A stretch of 64,000 nt of DNA from Bacillus sp. CH30_1T (GTDB taxonomy: Bacteria; Bacillota; Bacilli; Bacillales; Bacillaceae_B), in contig NZ_VTUY01000005.1 in assembly GCF_008364765.1 (NCBI RefSeq), forward strand, positions 48-64,047, read 5' to 3'. Position 1 is the first letter of the stretch. Every line of letters starts with the position of its first letter. Both the position numbers and the translations under genes were made by a program. A model generated the notes under the pieces. The model was given only the letters and a program-made list of their open reading frames with translations. It searched no databases and had not been told where the DNA came from. Below, piece by piece: positions 29,838 to 39,205 of this stretch.

Positions 29838-31592
29838 ATGATGATCTTGCCTCAAATGTTAATGACGTTCGGGCTATCGACGATCACCATTGCCGTTATC
29901 TTTCTTGTCCGACGTTTCCGACTGTCGGCCGCCTGGCGCTATCATCTTTGGTTTTTGCTTATCGCTGTGCTGACCCTTCCGTTTTTGCCGAAAGAATGGA
30001 TTTCATCTCGAAAACAGGCAAACGTGGGAACTGGGAACTCATCCACCTTTACGCCTGCCGGAAGGTCCCAAGGGAACCCTGGGCTTGACGTCAATTGGAT
30101 GCAGGATTTCGGTACATCGGTGAATCAATACGATTATTCGAATCTCAATATGATTTTCCTCCTAATCTGGGTGGCAGGCATCGTCACTTTCACCTTTTTC
30201 TTTCTCCGCTCGCATTTACAGTTGAACCGAATTGTAAGCACAGCCAAGAGGGTAAGAAATACAGATATACATTCCCTGTTCGAAGCATGCAAAAGTGATC
30301 TCGGCATTCAGAAAAAGATCTCACTATTGGTCTCATCTCGGGTTCGATCACCGATGATCTTCGGGTTCTTTAGGACCACCATCCTGATTCCTAAAGAAAT
30401 GGAGCAGCATATGTCCTTGAACGAGCTAAGATATGTGATTCTTCATGAACTCCAGCATGAGAAAAGCCATCATACGAAAGTCAACTACATCTTCCTTTTC
30501 TACCAGATTTTATACTGGTTCAATCCTTTCATCTGGATAGCCTTCAGGGAGATGCGGGTGGACCGGGAGTTAGCTTGTGACGATGCAGTTCTTCATTCCC
30601 TCGAACCTGTCTCTTATAAGGAGTATGGCCAAACCATTCTTTCCTTCTTCGATCAGCAGCATCCTGGTTTTTCCACCTTGACGAATCAGTTGTCAGGTTC
30701 GAAAAAACAGATAAAGAGACGGATCACCCATATCGCATCTTTCCGTAGGAATTCTCGTCTCAGACTCATGAAAAGCATCGCACTCTTTGTTGCAACCGCG
30801 CTCTTTGTTTCAATGCAGATGCCCTTTTTCACGCTTGCATCCGCAGATGAGGATTATTATGATATTAAGGATCAGAAGATTATCACTGAGGGCTTGAACT
30901 TGAACACCTATTTTGACGGAGGGGAAGGAACCATCGTCCTTACCAGCTTGAAGGATAAACAATACCATATCTACAATAAGAATAAGAGCAGACTGAGGGT
31001 GTCGCCTGACTCGACTTATAAAATCTACAGCGCTCTGATCAGTCTTGAGGAGAATTCCATAACACCTGACGATTCATCTATTAAGTGGAGTGGCGAACCA
31101 AATGAATATAAAGAGTGGAACAGGGATCAGACTCTTGATACGGCAATGAAGCATTCCGTCAACTGGTACTTCCAAACCCTCGACAGGACAATTGGCGAAG
31201 ACAAGCTGGCAGCGTATCTGGAACGGCTTGATTACGGAAACAAGAATCTTTCAGGTGGGGTCGGTGAGTATTGGCTTGAGTCTTCCCTAAAAATCTCGCC
31301 TGTGGAACAGGTTAGATTGCTGCGCAGCTTCTATACAAATGAACAGCACTTTGACCCCGTTAACGTCGAAACTGTGAAATCGGCCCTCGCCCTTGAAGAA
31401 AAAGGGGACGCAAGGCTGTATGGTAAGACTGGGACAGGCGTCGTCAACGGTGAAACTGTGAATGGATGGTTCATAGGATTCGTAGAAACCAATGAGGACA
31501 CCTGGTTTTTTGCGACAAATATTGACGATGCCAGTGGCAGTAAAGCTGCAGAAATCACCATGTCGATATTAAAAAATATAGGATTGTATTAA
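29838..31592 (+). CDS. blaR1: BlaR1-type beta-lactam sensor/metallopeptidase
   Basis: A 584-residue transmembrane sensor. The N-terminal half has four helices and a cytoplasmic M56 zinc peptidase with His203-E-L-Q-His207. A last helix near 315-335 leads to the extracellular penicillin-binding sensor domain with Ser392-T-Y-Lys395, Ser440-Val-Asn442 and Lys530-Thr-Gly532. Beta-lactam acylation of the serine triggers the peptidase and loss of BlaI repression. AAAGGAGG precedes the ATG. It is co-transcribed with blaI, 47 bases downstream, and divergent from bla. Confidence 0.93.
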   Translation: MMILPQMLMTFGLSTITIAVIFLVRRFRLSAAWRYHLWFLLIAVLTLPFLPKEWISSRKQANVGTGNSSTFTPAGRSQGNPGLDVNWMQDFGTSVNQYDYSNLNMIFLLIWVAGIVTFTFFFLRSHLQLNRIVSTAKRVRNTDIHSLFEACKSDLGIQKKISLLVSSRVRSPMIFGFFRTTILIPKEMEQHMSLNELRYVILHELQHEKSHHTKVNYIFLFYQILYWFNPFIWIAFREMRVDRELACDDAVLHSLEPVSYKEYGQTILSFFDQQHPGFSTLTNQLSGSKKQIKRRITHIASFRRNSRLRLMKSIALFVATALFVSMQMPFFTLASADEDYYDIKDQKIITEGLNLNTYFDGGEGTIVLTSLKDKQYHIYNKNKSRLRVSPDSTYKIYSALISLEENSITPDDSSIKWSGEPNEYKEWNRDQTLDTAMKHSVNWYFQTLDRTIGEDKLAAYLERLDYGNKNLSGGVGEYWLESSLKISPVEQVRLLRSFYTNEQHFDPVNVETVKSALALEEKGDARLYGKTGTGVVNGETVNGWFIGFVETNEDTWFFATNIDDASGSKAAEITMSILKNIGLY

Positions 31593-31639
31593 GATAAAGC
31601 GTTCGAAAGGGCGTTAACTGCTGAGGGGGAGATATTAAA

Positions 31640-32017
31640 ATGTCAAAAGAAATGCCCAGCATTACCGAAGCGGAATGGGAAGTGATGAAAGTCCTCTGGA
31701 AGAAATCGCCCCTAACGGCGAACGAGGTCTGCACCGCCATCCAGGAGTATGAAGATTGGAAACCGAAAACGATCCGCACGTTGCTTGACCGGCTAACCCA
31801 TAAACAAGTCATCGCAGCCAACAAAGACAAGCGCATTTACACGTTCACACCGCTCTACTCTGAGCACGAGTGCCAATGCGCTGAAACCAGATCCTTAATC
31901 GACCGAATATACGGAGGTATAACTAAATCCCTTCTCGTCCAATTTATCGAAGACGAAACCCTGACCAAAGAAGAACTCAAAGAACTCAAAAAAATGCTCG
32001 ACAAAAAAATCGATTAG
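31640..32017 (+). CDS. blaI: BlaI/MecI-family repressor
   Basis: A 125-residue winged-helix repressor: ITEAEWEVMKVLWKKSPLTA at the N-terminus, KTIRTLLDRLTHKQVI as recognition region and a helical dimerisation tail. BlaI dimers bind TACAnnTGTA palindromes, two of which lie in the bla promoter. The usual cleavage site region in the C-terminal half cannot be pinpointed. GAGGGGGAG precedes the ATG. Confidence 0.93.
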   Translation: MSKEMPSITEAEWEVMKVLWKKSPLTANEVCTAIQEYEDWKPKTIRTLLDRLTHKQVIAANKDKRIYTFTPLYSEHECQCAETRSLIDRIYGGITKSLLVQFIEDETLTKEELKELKKMLDKKID

Positions 32018-32023
32018 AAGCAA

Positions 32024-32068
32024 GGGGCCGGTTCTTATGCTCCTCATGGAAGCACAAGAACCGGCCCC
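32024..32068 (+). terminator. Terminator-like hairpin after blaI
   Basis: GGGGCCGGTTCTT (32024-32036) and AAGAACCGGCCCC (32056-32068) form a perfect 13-bp stem directly after the blaI stop. No T run follows. Confidence 0.65.
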
Positions 32069-32260
32069 TATCCTCATAAATGGCTTCTCCTGCAAGTAAA
32101 GTGTTTTAGTTACGGAACTTTTTTATTTACTCTAAGTTCTTCAAGTTATAATCAGATGAAAATCAACGAACAGAAAAAACATACATACAATTCTTCAGAA
32201 TTGCCCCCAATTGTGGATCTCTTTTATATATATTAAAACCAGTTAATCCAAATAGAAAAT

Positions 32261-33742
32261 CTAATTGTCGACTTTTTTATATTCCCTATACCATTTCCAC
32301 ACCGGCTCAGTGGCCAAAGAGATAATTTCACGATTTGGATCTGGGAGATATGTAATTTCGGGTGCATCGCTAAAATTTTTTTCAAGATAAATTTTGACAC
32401 ATAGGGTTATTTCAACATCATTTTCTTTAAGAAGTTCCACCCATTGATCTAATTCTTTAACACTTGCATTCATGAGCAACTGATATAGCCATGAAATTCT
32501 TTCACCCGTTTCACTTTTGCTATTTTTAAAATTTTCCCAATACCGTCTTCTTTCTTCTTCATCCCTTGGGGAACCTAACCCATATGAAATTACTGTCTTT
32601 CTTACAATTGACGATTCATCTTTTAAGTACTTCCATAACGTATCTCTTTTGATTTTCCCGTTTTCAATCCACTCGGTAAGTTCAACGGCTGATATAACTG
32701 GATCACTCTTACCGGTTGGTGAAATGTAATTGAATTCAGGTACATTAACACCTTCTACAATATGCCGAATTACCTTTCCAACAGCTATTTTTGGTACAGG
32801 ACTCTCATAATCTTGCATTAAACATCCATTGTGAATTAATAAACTTTTGATTTGATGATGATTTAGATGGGGATATTTTGATAGCAAATGAGCAAAAATG
32901 CCCGTCACAAGGGCCGCAGCTCCGCACGAGCCTCCAAAATAAGATAAGACACGGTTGGACTCATTCGATTCGCAGAAAGGTATAGGCAAATAGGTGAACG
33001 GGGCTAAAATATCTGGACGAAAATAGCCATCTCCATTAATCCCCCATGGTACAGCCGGATGGGGCTTATGCTTATTGGAATCGGAAACTCCAGTATCATC
33101 ATATCCACCAACTGTAAAAAATTCGGTGGGGTGAAGGTTATTATGTGCTTTCGTATTTCCATTAGCAGCAATAATCAATAGTTCTTCTTGAATCGCCGGT
33201 TGCATCGACTGAAGAAAAGGATCCCGAGAAGTAGGTTTCATAGAACCTATTTCCCTTGTATTGGGTACCAACAAATTCAAAAGAATTTGGATATTCCACT
33301 TATTACGCCTCTTAAGAATCCATTTTAATCCAGTTTCAATTTTTTCTGGCTCATTCTCAGAAAGCATAATGAAATTTGCTGCTGGAACTAGGCCAACATG
33401 GGAATGGTTATAAAATTTTAAAGGTAAATGAGCCAAAAGCTGTAATGTCATCATCCCATGTTCCACACTCCTATTTATAGGTTTAATATTTTGGGATGTA
33501 ACGTCCATGCAAGTAACACCTAAATCGTCCCCGACTTTGACTTGCTTTAACCGACTTCCTAAATGATAAACTAGCTTATGGGGAATGATATCATCTAGAA
33601 TTATGATGCCAATGCCTTTACCGGATGTATTTACGTCTGGTGCCTCAGGAAAGCCTAATCTTCTCCAAATGGGTTCCACATGTTGCTGCATATGTTCAAG
33701 CCAATCCTCTATCTTCGATTGACTGTTTCTGAGATCTTTCAT
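32261..33742 (-). CDS. Divergent S8 (subtilisin-like) peptidase
   Basis: A 493-residue protein with a recognisable but unusual subtilase domain: Asp50 in IIILDDIIPH, His95 in SVEHGMMTL, oxyanion Asn near 194 (IIAANGN) and Ser272 in GGSCGAAALVTG, which replaces the common GTSMAAP. There is no signal peptide, so it is probably cytosolic. The last 170 residues are helical and unassigned. GGAGG five bases before the ATG at 33742 fixes the start. A 50-residue Cys-rich protein gene ends 27 bases upstream and is likely co-transcribed. Confidence 0.8.
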   Translation of the reverse strand: MKDLRNSQSKIEDWLEHMQQHVEPIWRRLGFPEAPDVNTSGKGIGIIILDDIIPHKLVYHLGSRLKQVKVGDDLGVTCMDVTSQNIKPINRSVEHGMMTLQLLAHLPLKFYNHSHVGLVPAANFIMLSENEPEKIETGLKWILKRRNKWNIQILLNLLVPNTREIGSMKPTSRDPFLQSMQPAIQEELLIIAANGNTKAHNNLHPTEFFTVGGYDDTGVSDSNKHKPHPAVPWGINGDGYFRPDILAPFTYLPIPFCESNESNRVLSYFGGSCGAAALVTGIFAHLLSKYPHLNHHQIKSLLIHNGCLMQDYESPVPKIAVGKVIRHIVEGVNVPEFNYISPTGKSDPVISAVELTEWIENGKIKRDTLWKYLKDESSIVRKTVISYGLGSPRDEEERRRYWENFKNSKSETGERISWLYQLLMNASVKELDQWVELLKENDVEITLCVKIYLEKNFSDAPEITYLPDPNREIISLATEPVWKWYREYKKVDN

Positions 33743-33769
33743 GTTACCCTCCATATCTCGATCAGTCGT

Positions 33770-33922
33770 CTAATCATTTTGAACTTTGGGTGTGCCTGCT
33801 GGTTTGTTAATTGGAAAATCACTTGATGCTACAATATTAAGCGCTGTGCAGCAAAGTCCAAAGCACTTCGTACAATCAGCTGTTAAACTTTTTCTAATAT
33901 TTTGGGCTGTTTCATTATCCAT
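33770..33922 (-). CDS. Cys-rich 50-residue protein upstream of the subtilase
   Basis: The frame reads MDNETAQNIRKSLTADCTKC and then FGLCCTALNIVASSDFPINK, ending in PAGTPKVQND. The CTKCFGLCC block and the ALNIVASSDFPINKPAGTP segment resemble the N-terminal region of some pentapeptide-repeat proteins, but the repeat part is missing. It may be a stand-alone small metal-binding protein, a peptide substrate of the adjacent peptidase, or a truncation. The ribosome binding site is weak. Confidence 0.6.
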   Translation of the reverse strand: MDNETAQNIRKSLTADCTKCFGLCCTALNIVASSDFPINKPAGTPKVQND

Positions 33923-34014
33923 TTTTATACCCTCTTAAAATTTTCTACTCTTTAGTTGAATAAAATTCATGATTATATTATACAAGATTCCTAACAAATC
34001 TGGCACTAAAATGG

Positions 34015-34055
34015 AAAACGGGCGCTAATCCTTGTTCCAGAATAGCGCCCGTTTT
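34015..34055 (-). terminator. Terminator of the DUF1569 gene
   Basis: AAAACGGGCGCTA (34015-34027) and TAGCGCCCGTTTT (34043-34055) pair perfectly over 13 bases. It lies between the DUF1569 gene and the Cys-rich protein gene. Confidence 0.8.
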
Positions 34056-34176
34056 GTAGTAGTTTATTATATCTCTTTATTGAACTCAATTAATACTTTG
34101 TTAAAAACCTACAATTTGGTCCGATTACATCTAATGTTGTTAACCAAACTATTCATTTTGGTTTTTCTGTAGGTAA

Positions 34177-34626
34177 CTAAACTCCAAACTGTTTTAAATG
34201 ATGGTCAAGGTGTTTGTAAATTCCTTTACCCCATTGCTCGGAAGTAAGTTTGCCGAAGAATGAATGTGGATGTGTTGTGCACTTTTCAGGCCCATTATAT
34301 TGGAAGGTTATAATTTTTTGTTTCAGATTTTCTCTTTCTGTTTCAAAATTTTTTTCTTCTACAATCAAAATGGCCGGGATTGTGGACATATTGCGGGCTA
34401 ATGGCTTGTCATTATAAAAGATTGGTTTTACAAATTTCCCTATTAATATTCCTAACCAACCTCTCGGATGAACAGAATTTCCCATTGCTATGTCTTGGAA
34501 CGATGAGCAATGAGCTAGCATTTGGGCAACGTCCATTTTTCCCCATTGTGGTTGAGAATTTGGGGTTAATTTATCGATACGATTTACAATTTCCTCTGTA
34601 TGCAAATGATTAAATATATTTTTCAT
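34177..34626 (-). CDS. DUF1569-domain protein
   Basis: A 149-residue DinB-like helical protein; HLHTEEIVNRIDKL, WGKMDVAQMLAHCSSFQDIA and the C-terminal GIYKHLDHHLKQFG are the DUF1569 signature with conserved His residues that may bind a metal. Function unknown. It stands alone. Confidence 0.8.
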   Translation of the reverse strand: MKNIFNHLHTEEIVNRIDKLTPNSQPQWGKMDVAQMLAHCSSFQDIAMGNSVHPRGWLGILIGKFVKPIFYNDKPLARNMSTIPAILIVEEKNFETERENLKQKIITFQYNGPEKCTTHPHSFFGKLTSEQWGKGIYKHLDHHLKQFGV

Positions 34627-34771
34627 TAGTACAAATCCCCTTTAAAAAATATGACTTGCTCTTTATTTGCTCATATTGAACTTCGATCACCTGCAATTAA
34701 GACCTCAAAATTATTGATTCATCTTTAATTTTAATCCATAGTGGTAGTTTACAAAATCCTTATTCACGAAT

Positions 34772-34834
34772 ATGGCCCGTTAGTTCAATCACTTCAACAA
34801 AAAAAGCGTTAATCCTTGTTAGATCAACGCCCCT
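34772..34834 (-). repeat. Type B terminator-like repeat
   Basis: An outlying member of the family described at 59083-59150: TTCAACAAAAAAAGCGTTAA with GATCAACGC opposite. It lies in the 346-bp gap on the 3' side of the ABC permease gene; the rest of the gap shows no gene. Confidence 0.8.
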
Positions 34835-34972
34835 TAACTTTAAGTACAATCATATACAGAGTTAGTACAAATAGTTGAAGATACCCATAAATTCATCAAG
34901 AGTTGTTCCAACATTTAAGCCGATTCAATGATAGCAATTACATTCATCGCATCGGTAAATATAATGTTGTAC

Positions 34973-35722
34973 TTACCCTAACTGGCGTTTAAATACTTTA
35001 CTAGCGAAGAAGTAAGCGATGATCATGATACCGACGCACCAGGCAAGCGAGACCCAGATATCGTTGCCCACAGTCCCTTCAAATAAGAGTGCACGGACCG
35101 AATTCACGATTGAAGTCACCGGCTGGTTCTCTGCGAAAGCCCGAACTATTTTAGGCATGGTTTCAGTGGGGACAAAGGCTGAACTGATGAACGGCAGAAA
35201 AATCAGCGGGTATGAGTATGCTGTTGCTCCTTCCATGGACCGTGCTGTCAACCCGGGAATAACCGCCAGCCATGTCAGCGCTAGAGTAAACAGCACGAGT
35301 ATCCCAACTACCGCGAGCCAATCCAGGATATCAGCACTGGAACGGAAACCCATCAAGAGTGCTACGAGGATAACCACGACAACAGTAAGCGCATTGGAAA
35401 CAAGAGATGTCAATACGTGGGCCCACAATACAGACGAGCGCTTGATGGGCATGGTAATGAAGCGCGCCATCAGTCCACTTTTCACATCGTTAAAGAGCCG
35501 CAAAGAAGTGTAAGCGACGCCGGATGCGATCGTGATTAGCAAGATTCCCGGCAATAGATAATTGACGTAGTTGTCCGTGCCAGTCTCTATAGCACCGCCA
35601 AATACGTAGACAAACAGTAGCATCATCATAATCGGCGTAATCGCCACTGTGATAATCGTATCCGGGCTACGTAAGATATTGCGCATTAATCGTCCCAGTA
35701 ATACCCCTGTTTTACTTTTCAT
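34973..35722 (-). CDS. ABC-2 type transporter permease (DrrB-like)
   Basis: A 249-residue membrane protein with six predicted helices, matching DrrB-type permeases of multidrug or daunorubicin efflux ABC systems (LMRNILRSPDTIITVAITPI start, GLTARSMEGATAYSYPLIFL mid-region). It overlaps the upstream ATPase gene by 11 bases, so the two are translationally coupled and form one exporter. Confidence 0.88.
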   Translation of the reverse strand: MKSKTGVLLGRLMRNILRSPDTIITVAITPIMMMLLFVYVFGGAIETGTDNYVNYLLPGILLITIASGVAYTSLRLFNDVKSGLMARFITMPIKRSSVLWAHVLTSLVSNALTVVVVILVALLMGFRSSADILDWLAVVGILVLFTLALTWLAVIPGLTARSMEGATAYSYPLIFLPFISSAFVPTETMPKIVRAFAENQPVTSIVNSVRALLFEGTVGNDIWVSLAWCVGIMIIAYFFASKVFKRQLG

Positions 35723-36485
35723 TTACATCTCCTCCTTTTTTGCCAATGATTGCGAGGAAAATTTCTTCCAATGTCGGCTGTTTTTCGATGTACTCCACTT
35801 TCGCAGGCGGGAACATCTCTTTGAGTTCAGTAAGGGTACCGGTCGTGATGATTTTTCCGCCGTGCAGGATGGCAATGCGATCCGCCAGTTGTTCCGCTTC
35901 CTCCAGGTACTGGGTCGTCAGCAATATGGTCGTGCCACCCCCGGCAAGCTCTTTGACGGTCTCCCAGACTTCAATCCGCGCTTCGGGGTCAAGCCCTGTG
36001 GTCGGTTCATCTAGAAATATTACTTCCGGCTTCCCTATCAGGCTCATGGCGATATCAAGCCGGCGCTTCATCCCCCCTGAATAATGATCTGCACGTCGGT
36101 TGGCTGCATCGGTGAGACTGAATCTTGCAAGCAGATCATCGGCGACTTGAGAGGGATTGGAAACCCCACGCAACTTGGCAATCATCATCAGATTTTCCCG
36201 CCCGGTTTGCATGCCGTCTAAAGCGGCAAACTGACCAGTCAAGCTGATGCTCTGGCGGACATGATCCGGTTGACGATGAACATCAAAGCTGCAAATACTT
36301 ACTTCACCACAATCCGCCTTCATCAGCGTCGAAAGGATATTGACGATCGTTGTCTTTCCCGCTCCATTAGAGCCCAGCAGTGCGAAAATTTCACCACGGG
36401 CCACCTCAAAATCCACTCCCTCTAAGACTTCCTTGTCTTTAAAGGATTTTTTCAACCCTTTTACACAAATCGCTGCATCACTCAT
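35712..36485 (-). CDS. ABC transporter ATP-binding protein (DrrA-like)
   Basis: A 257-residue ATPase: Walker A GSNGAGKTT, signature YSGGMKRRLD, Walker B VIFLDEPTTGLDP and switch His region LTTQYLEEAEQLADR. It powers the permease encoded next. PadR and DUF1048 genes lie upstream, and a shared operator-like sequence precedes both units, so the exporter is probably PadR-controlled. Confidence 0.92.
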   Translation of the reverse strand: MSDAAICVKGLKKSFKDKEVLEGVDFEVARGEIFALLGSNGAGKTTIVNILSTLMKADCGEVSICSFDVHRQPDHVRQSISLTGQFAALDGMQTGRENLMMIAKLRGVSNPSQVADDLLARFSLTDAANRRADHYSGGMKRRLDIAMSLIGKPEVIFLDEPTTGLDPEARIEVWETVKELAGGGTTILLTTQYLEEAEQLADRIAILHGGKIITTGTLTELKEMFPPAKVEYIEKQPTLEEIFLAIIGKKGGDVNEK

Positions 36486-36523
36486 ATTTTTTCCTCCTAA
36501 TAAAAATCGCTAGTTTACCTATT

Positions 36524-36568
36524 CCCCAGTACTCAGTCAGACTGATATTCTGTAATACTTACTACTGG
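36524..36568 (-). promoter_or_regulatory. Candidate PadR operator before the ABC genes
   Basis: CAGTACTC-GTC and ACTGATATTC-GTAATACT-ACTACTGG blocks here recur at 37363-37421 before the padR gene. ATATTCTGTAATACT contains the dyad typical of repressor sites. Confidence 0.55.
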
Positions 36569-36580
36569 ATTAAAAAAATA

Positions 36581-36623
36581 ACTGAATAGTGAAGGTATTA
36601 CCACATTCAACCAGCTATTCAGT
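36581..36623 (-). terminator. Terminator between DUF1048 and the ABC genes
   Basis: ACTGAATAG (36581-36589) pairs with CTATTCAGT (36615-36623), followed on the minus strand by TATTTTTTT. It may limit read-through from the padR unit. Confidence 0.7.
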
Positions 36624-36642
36624 CGGTATTCTCTTTTTTCAT

Positions 36643-36987
36643 TCACTTTTTCCCACGGCCAATCGTATCATTCAACTTAGCGCGATGCTTGTCACTCCAT
36701 GTCTCCGAGTCCTTCACCAGTTCATCACAGAAAGTAGCTACGTCCTCACCCGTGAGATCAGTGACTTTTTTGCCTTCCGCTGCTCCTACCTCGAACAGGT
36801 CGAGAATGCCATTAAAGATACGGCTGGTGTCCTTCCAATCGGTGAGACCACCTGCGGTCCACATATATTTTTGGATCGCTTTGTAAGCGTTGAGGTACTC
36901 ACTTGGAAGTGTCTTCGCACGCGCCTCCATCGCCTTCCATTCCCGCTTGTCAGACAGACTTCCAATAACCTTTTCAATAAACTTCAT
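36643..36987 (-). CDS. DUF1048-domain protein
   Basis: A 114-residue helical protein ([20 protein letters not shown] segment, [17 protein letters not shown]). DUF1048 proteins typically sit between a PadR regulator and an ABC exporter, as here; their role is unknown. It starts one base after the padR stop codon. Confidence 0.85.
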   Translation of the reverse strand: MKFIEKVIGSLSDKREWKAMEARAKTLPSEYLNAYKAIQKYMWTAGGLTDWKDTSRIFNGILDLFEVGAAEGKKVTDLTGEDVATFCDELVKDSETWSDKHRAKLNDTIGRGKK

Positions 36988-36988
36988 C

Positions 36989-37327
36989 TTATCCTCTCCT
37001 TTTGATTTCTTTCGTTTTGAGTTCGTTCATTTTGCTCGAGACGAAATCCCATTTTCCCCAAAAAATTTCGAGCTTTTCATGACCTGCTGAGTTGAGTGTG
37101 TAAAATTTTCTCGGAGGTCCCACAGTAGATCGCTTTTTTTCAATGTCCACCAGATTGTTTTTCTCAAGGCGCATGGTAATCGTATAAACTGTGCCTTCGA
37201 CCACATCCGTGAAGCCGAGTTCTCTCAGCTGTTGCGTGATTTCATAGCCATACGTTTCACCGCGGCTGATGATTTCAAGCACACAACCCTCAAGCACCCC
37301 TTTCAGCATTTCAGTAAAATTCTCCAA
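36989..37327 (-). CDS. PadR-family transcriptional regulator
   Basis: A 112-residue winged-helix repressor: [40 protein letters not shown] and the [19 protein letters not shown] wing. PadR-type proteins repress exporter genes until a drug binds. The gene has a strong promoter at 37428-37457 with an operator-like dyad just downstream, suggesting self-repression. Confidence 0.9.
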   Translation of the reverse strand: MENFTEMLKGVLEGCVLEIISRGETYGYEITQQLRELGFTDVVEGTVYTITMRLEKNNLVDIEKKRSTVGPPRKFYTLNSAGHEKLEIFWGKWDFVSSKMNELKTKEIKRRG

Positions 37328-37362
37328 ATGTTCACCCCCAATCGTATTTCGTTATAGTTCCA

Positions 37363-37457
37363 GTACCAGTACTCTGTCTCTCAGGTATTTTGTGTTACTG
37401 ATATTCAGTAATACTAACTACTGGTATATAGTATCGCAGAATAGCTCAAATTGTCAA
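37363..37457 (-). promoter_or_regulatory. padR promoter and operator
   Basis: On the minus strand: TTGACA (37452-37457), 18-base spacer, TACTAT (37428-37433), then the CCAGTAGTTAGTATTACTG block that also precedes the ABC genes. The dyad ACTGATATTCAGT lies at its centre. Confidence 0.7.
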
Positions 37458-37526
37458 TCAAATAATAGCCCATTTTTTTAGTAACTGACTACACTTCAGC
37501 TCTGATGGTAACTGTGAAGTATTGTA

Positions 37527-38435
37527 TTAATCGGATTCCGCTACCCATTCACAAATCATCGTTAAATGATTCTCCTTTAATTCTGCATAAATACTTCCGT
37601 TCATTTTTTCCATTAAGCTTTTCGCGATCGGTAAACCAAGCCCAGTACCTTTTCCGGTTCTTGTTTGATCCGCCTTATAAAAACGGTCGAACATTTGATT
37701 TACATCAAGCTCACTCATTTTCCCAACAGAGTTTGAAATTTTCAGCTGAACGGCTGCATCCATTTCTTTAAGTTGGATAGTTACATTTCCAGTTGAGTAT
37801 CTAATGGCATTCACCGCTAAATTTTCTATAACTCTTTTAACGATAGAGGGGTCGGCCATCAGCATAATATCTTTTTCTGGAATATGGATTTCCGGTTCTA
37901 TGTTTCTCTTATTAAATTCCTCATAAAATCCAAATAGTGATTCAATAAGGAGATTGTTAAAACTGACTTTCTCCATTCTCAAAGGATAATCCGCTTGTTC
38001 AATAATCGATAACTCGAAAAAATCTTCAAGTAATATCTTTAACCTTCCTGCACTATTTTTGATTGTTTTAATGTATTTTTTCTTTACCTCATGGCTAATT
38101 TCATCTGATTCCAGAAATTGAATATATCCTAATATTGATGTCATGGGTGTTCGAATATCATGAGAAATATGGGATATAGCCTGTCTTAGTTCATTTTCAG
38201 TGGAACGCTTGACTGCTTCAGCCTGTTTCGTTAAATCAATCTGGTTATTTATTTCCTGTGCTAACTCCTCGAAATCGCGGTCATAAAAGCTAATCGTCAT
38301 TTTTTTCGCTGAATCCTGTTGATGTAATTGCCGGAGTTGCAGGGTTGCACTTTTCATTTCCTTTTTCAGCAGATAAAAACGGATGAGGACATATGCGAAA
38401 GCTGCCAAAACTGCCATCAATAAATAGATTATCAT
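37527..38435 (-). CDS. Sensor histidine kinase
   Basis: A 302-residue kinase with one N-terminal membrane segment (1-18), H-box ISHISHDIRTPMTSILGY, N-box ENLAVNAIRYS, and G-boxes with GKGTGLGLPIAKSL. The lack of an extracellular domain fits intramembrane-sensing kinases that work with an ABC transporter. Three genes upstream (permease, ATPase, response regulator) form the same unit; signals are probably cell-wall antibiotics or lantibiotics. Confidence 0.9.
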   Translation of the reverse strand: MIIYLLMAVLAAFAYVLIRFYLLKKEMKSATLQLRQLHQQDSAKKMTISFYDRDFEELAQEINNQIDLTKQAEAVKRSTENELRQAISHISHDIRTPMTSILGYIQFLESDEISHEVKKKYIKTIKNSAGRLKILLEDFFELSIIEQADYPLRMEKVSFNNLLIESLFGFYEEFNKRNIEPEIHIPEKDIMLMADPSIVKRVIENLAVNAIRYSTGNVTIQLKEMDAAVQLKISNSVGKMSELDVNQMFDRFYKADQTRTGKGTGLGLPIAKSLMEKMNGSIYAELKENHLTMICEWVAESD

Positions 38436-38455
38436 TTGACCTCACCCACTTTCGT

Positions 38456-39205
38456 TTACTTAATTTCTTTTCTTTGAAAAATCATGCTTCCTAAGGCACC
38501 AAATAACAGAAACGTCAGAATGGGAACCGCTATCAGGATTAATACATCCACGCCCTTCAACGTATCCACAATGATAATGTCATAAATCAACTTAAAGATG
38601 GAATGATTTAAAATGGTTTCAAACAAGGGCACTTTTGCCGCTAACATTTGCAGGGGCCAATCAGCAAATACAAAGAACAGAAGCAGAAACCCTATCGTTT
38701 TCCCACTGTCTGTAAACAGGATAGAAAAGATCGCCATAATGGAAGCGAAGGCTGCCCCGTACAATATAATCAGTCCCAATGTTTGCAGGTAATATGTCCA
38801 CTCAGGCATCTCTGCAAATCCAAAATAGATGGCGCTGGATCCTGTCATCACAATCGGTAATATTAATGATATGATAATGGCTCCAATTGAAAATGTGATA
38901 AGCTTTGCAGAGTAGATTCGGAACCTGCTATTGCCTGAAGATACTATACTTTTCATCGTCCCCATGGAGTATTCACTCGTAATAAAGAAGCCTGCCAAAA
39001 TACTTGGAATAAGCTTTACTATATTCGCATGAGGACCGAGAATACTTTCCCGATAGTAATCCTTTACGGTTGGCAATCCTGAAGCCCCATTATCGAATTC
39101 TATTAGTGGAAACAACACTGCAGCCGCAACTAACATCCAGGTCAGGAATCGAAATGACCGGTCTTTCTTTAATTTATACCACTCCGTTTTTAGTAGATTA
39201 CCCAT
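38456..39205 (-). CDS. ABC-2 type permease (bacitracin/lantibiotic immunity type)
   Basis: A 249-residue membrane protein with six helices; the start MGNLLKTEWYKLKKDRSFRF is typical of BcrB/LanE-type permeases. GGAGG eight bases before the ATG at 39205 sets the start, which overlaps the end of the ATPase gene. Works with the ATPase encoded just upstream. Confidence 0.85.
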   Translation of the reverse strand: MGNLLKTEWYKLKKDRSFRFLTWMLVAAAVLFPLIEFDNGASGLPTVKDYYRESILGPHANIVKLIPSILAGFFITSEYSMGTMKSIVSSGNSRFRIYSAKLITFSIGAIIISLILPIVMTGSSAIYFGFAEMPEWTYYLQTLGLIILYGAAFASIMAIFSILFTDSGKTIGFLLLFFVFADWPLQMLAAKVPLFETILNHSIFKLIYDIIIVDTLKGVDVLILIAVPILTFLLFGALGSMIFQRKEIK

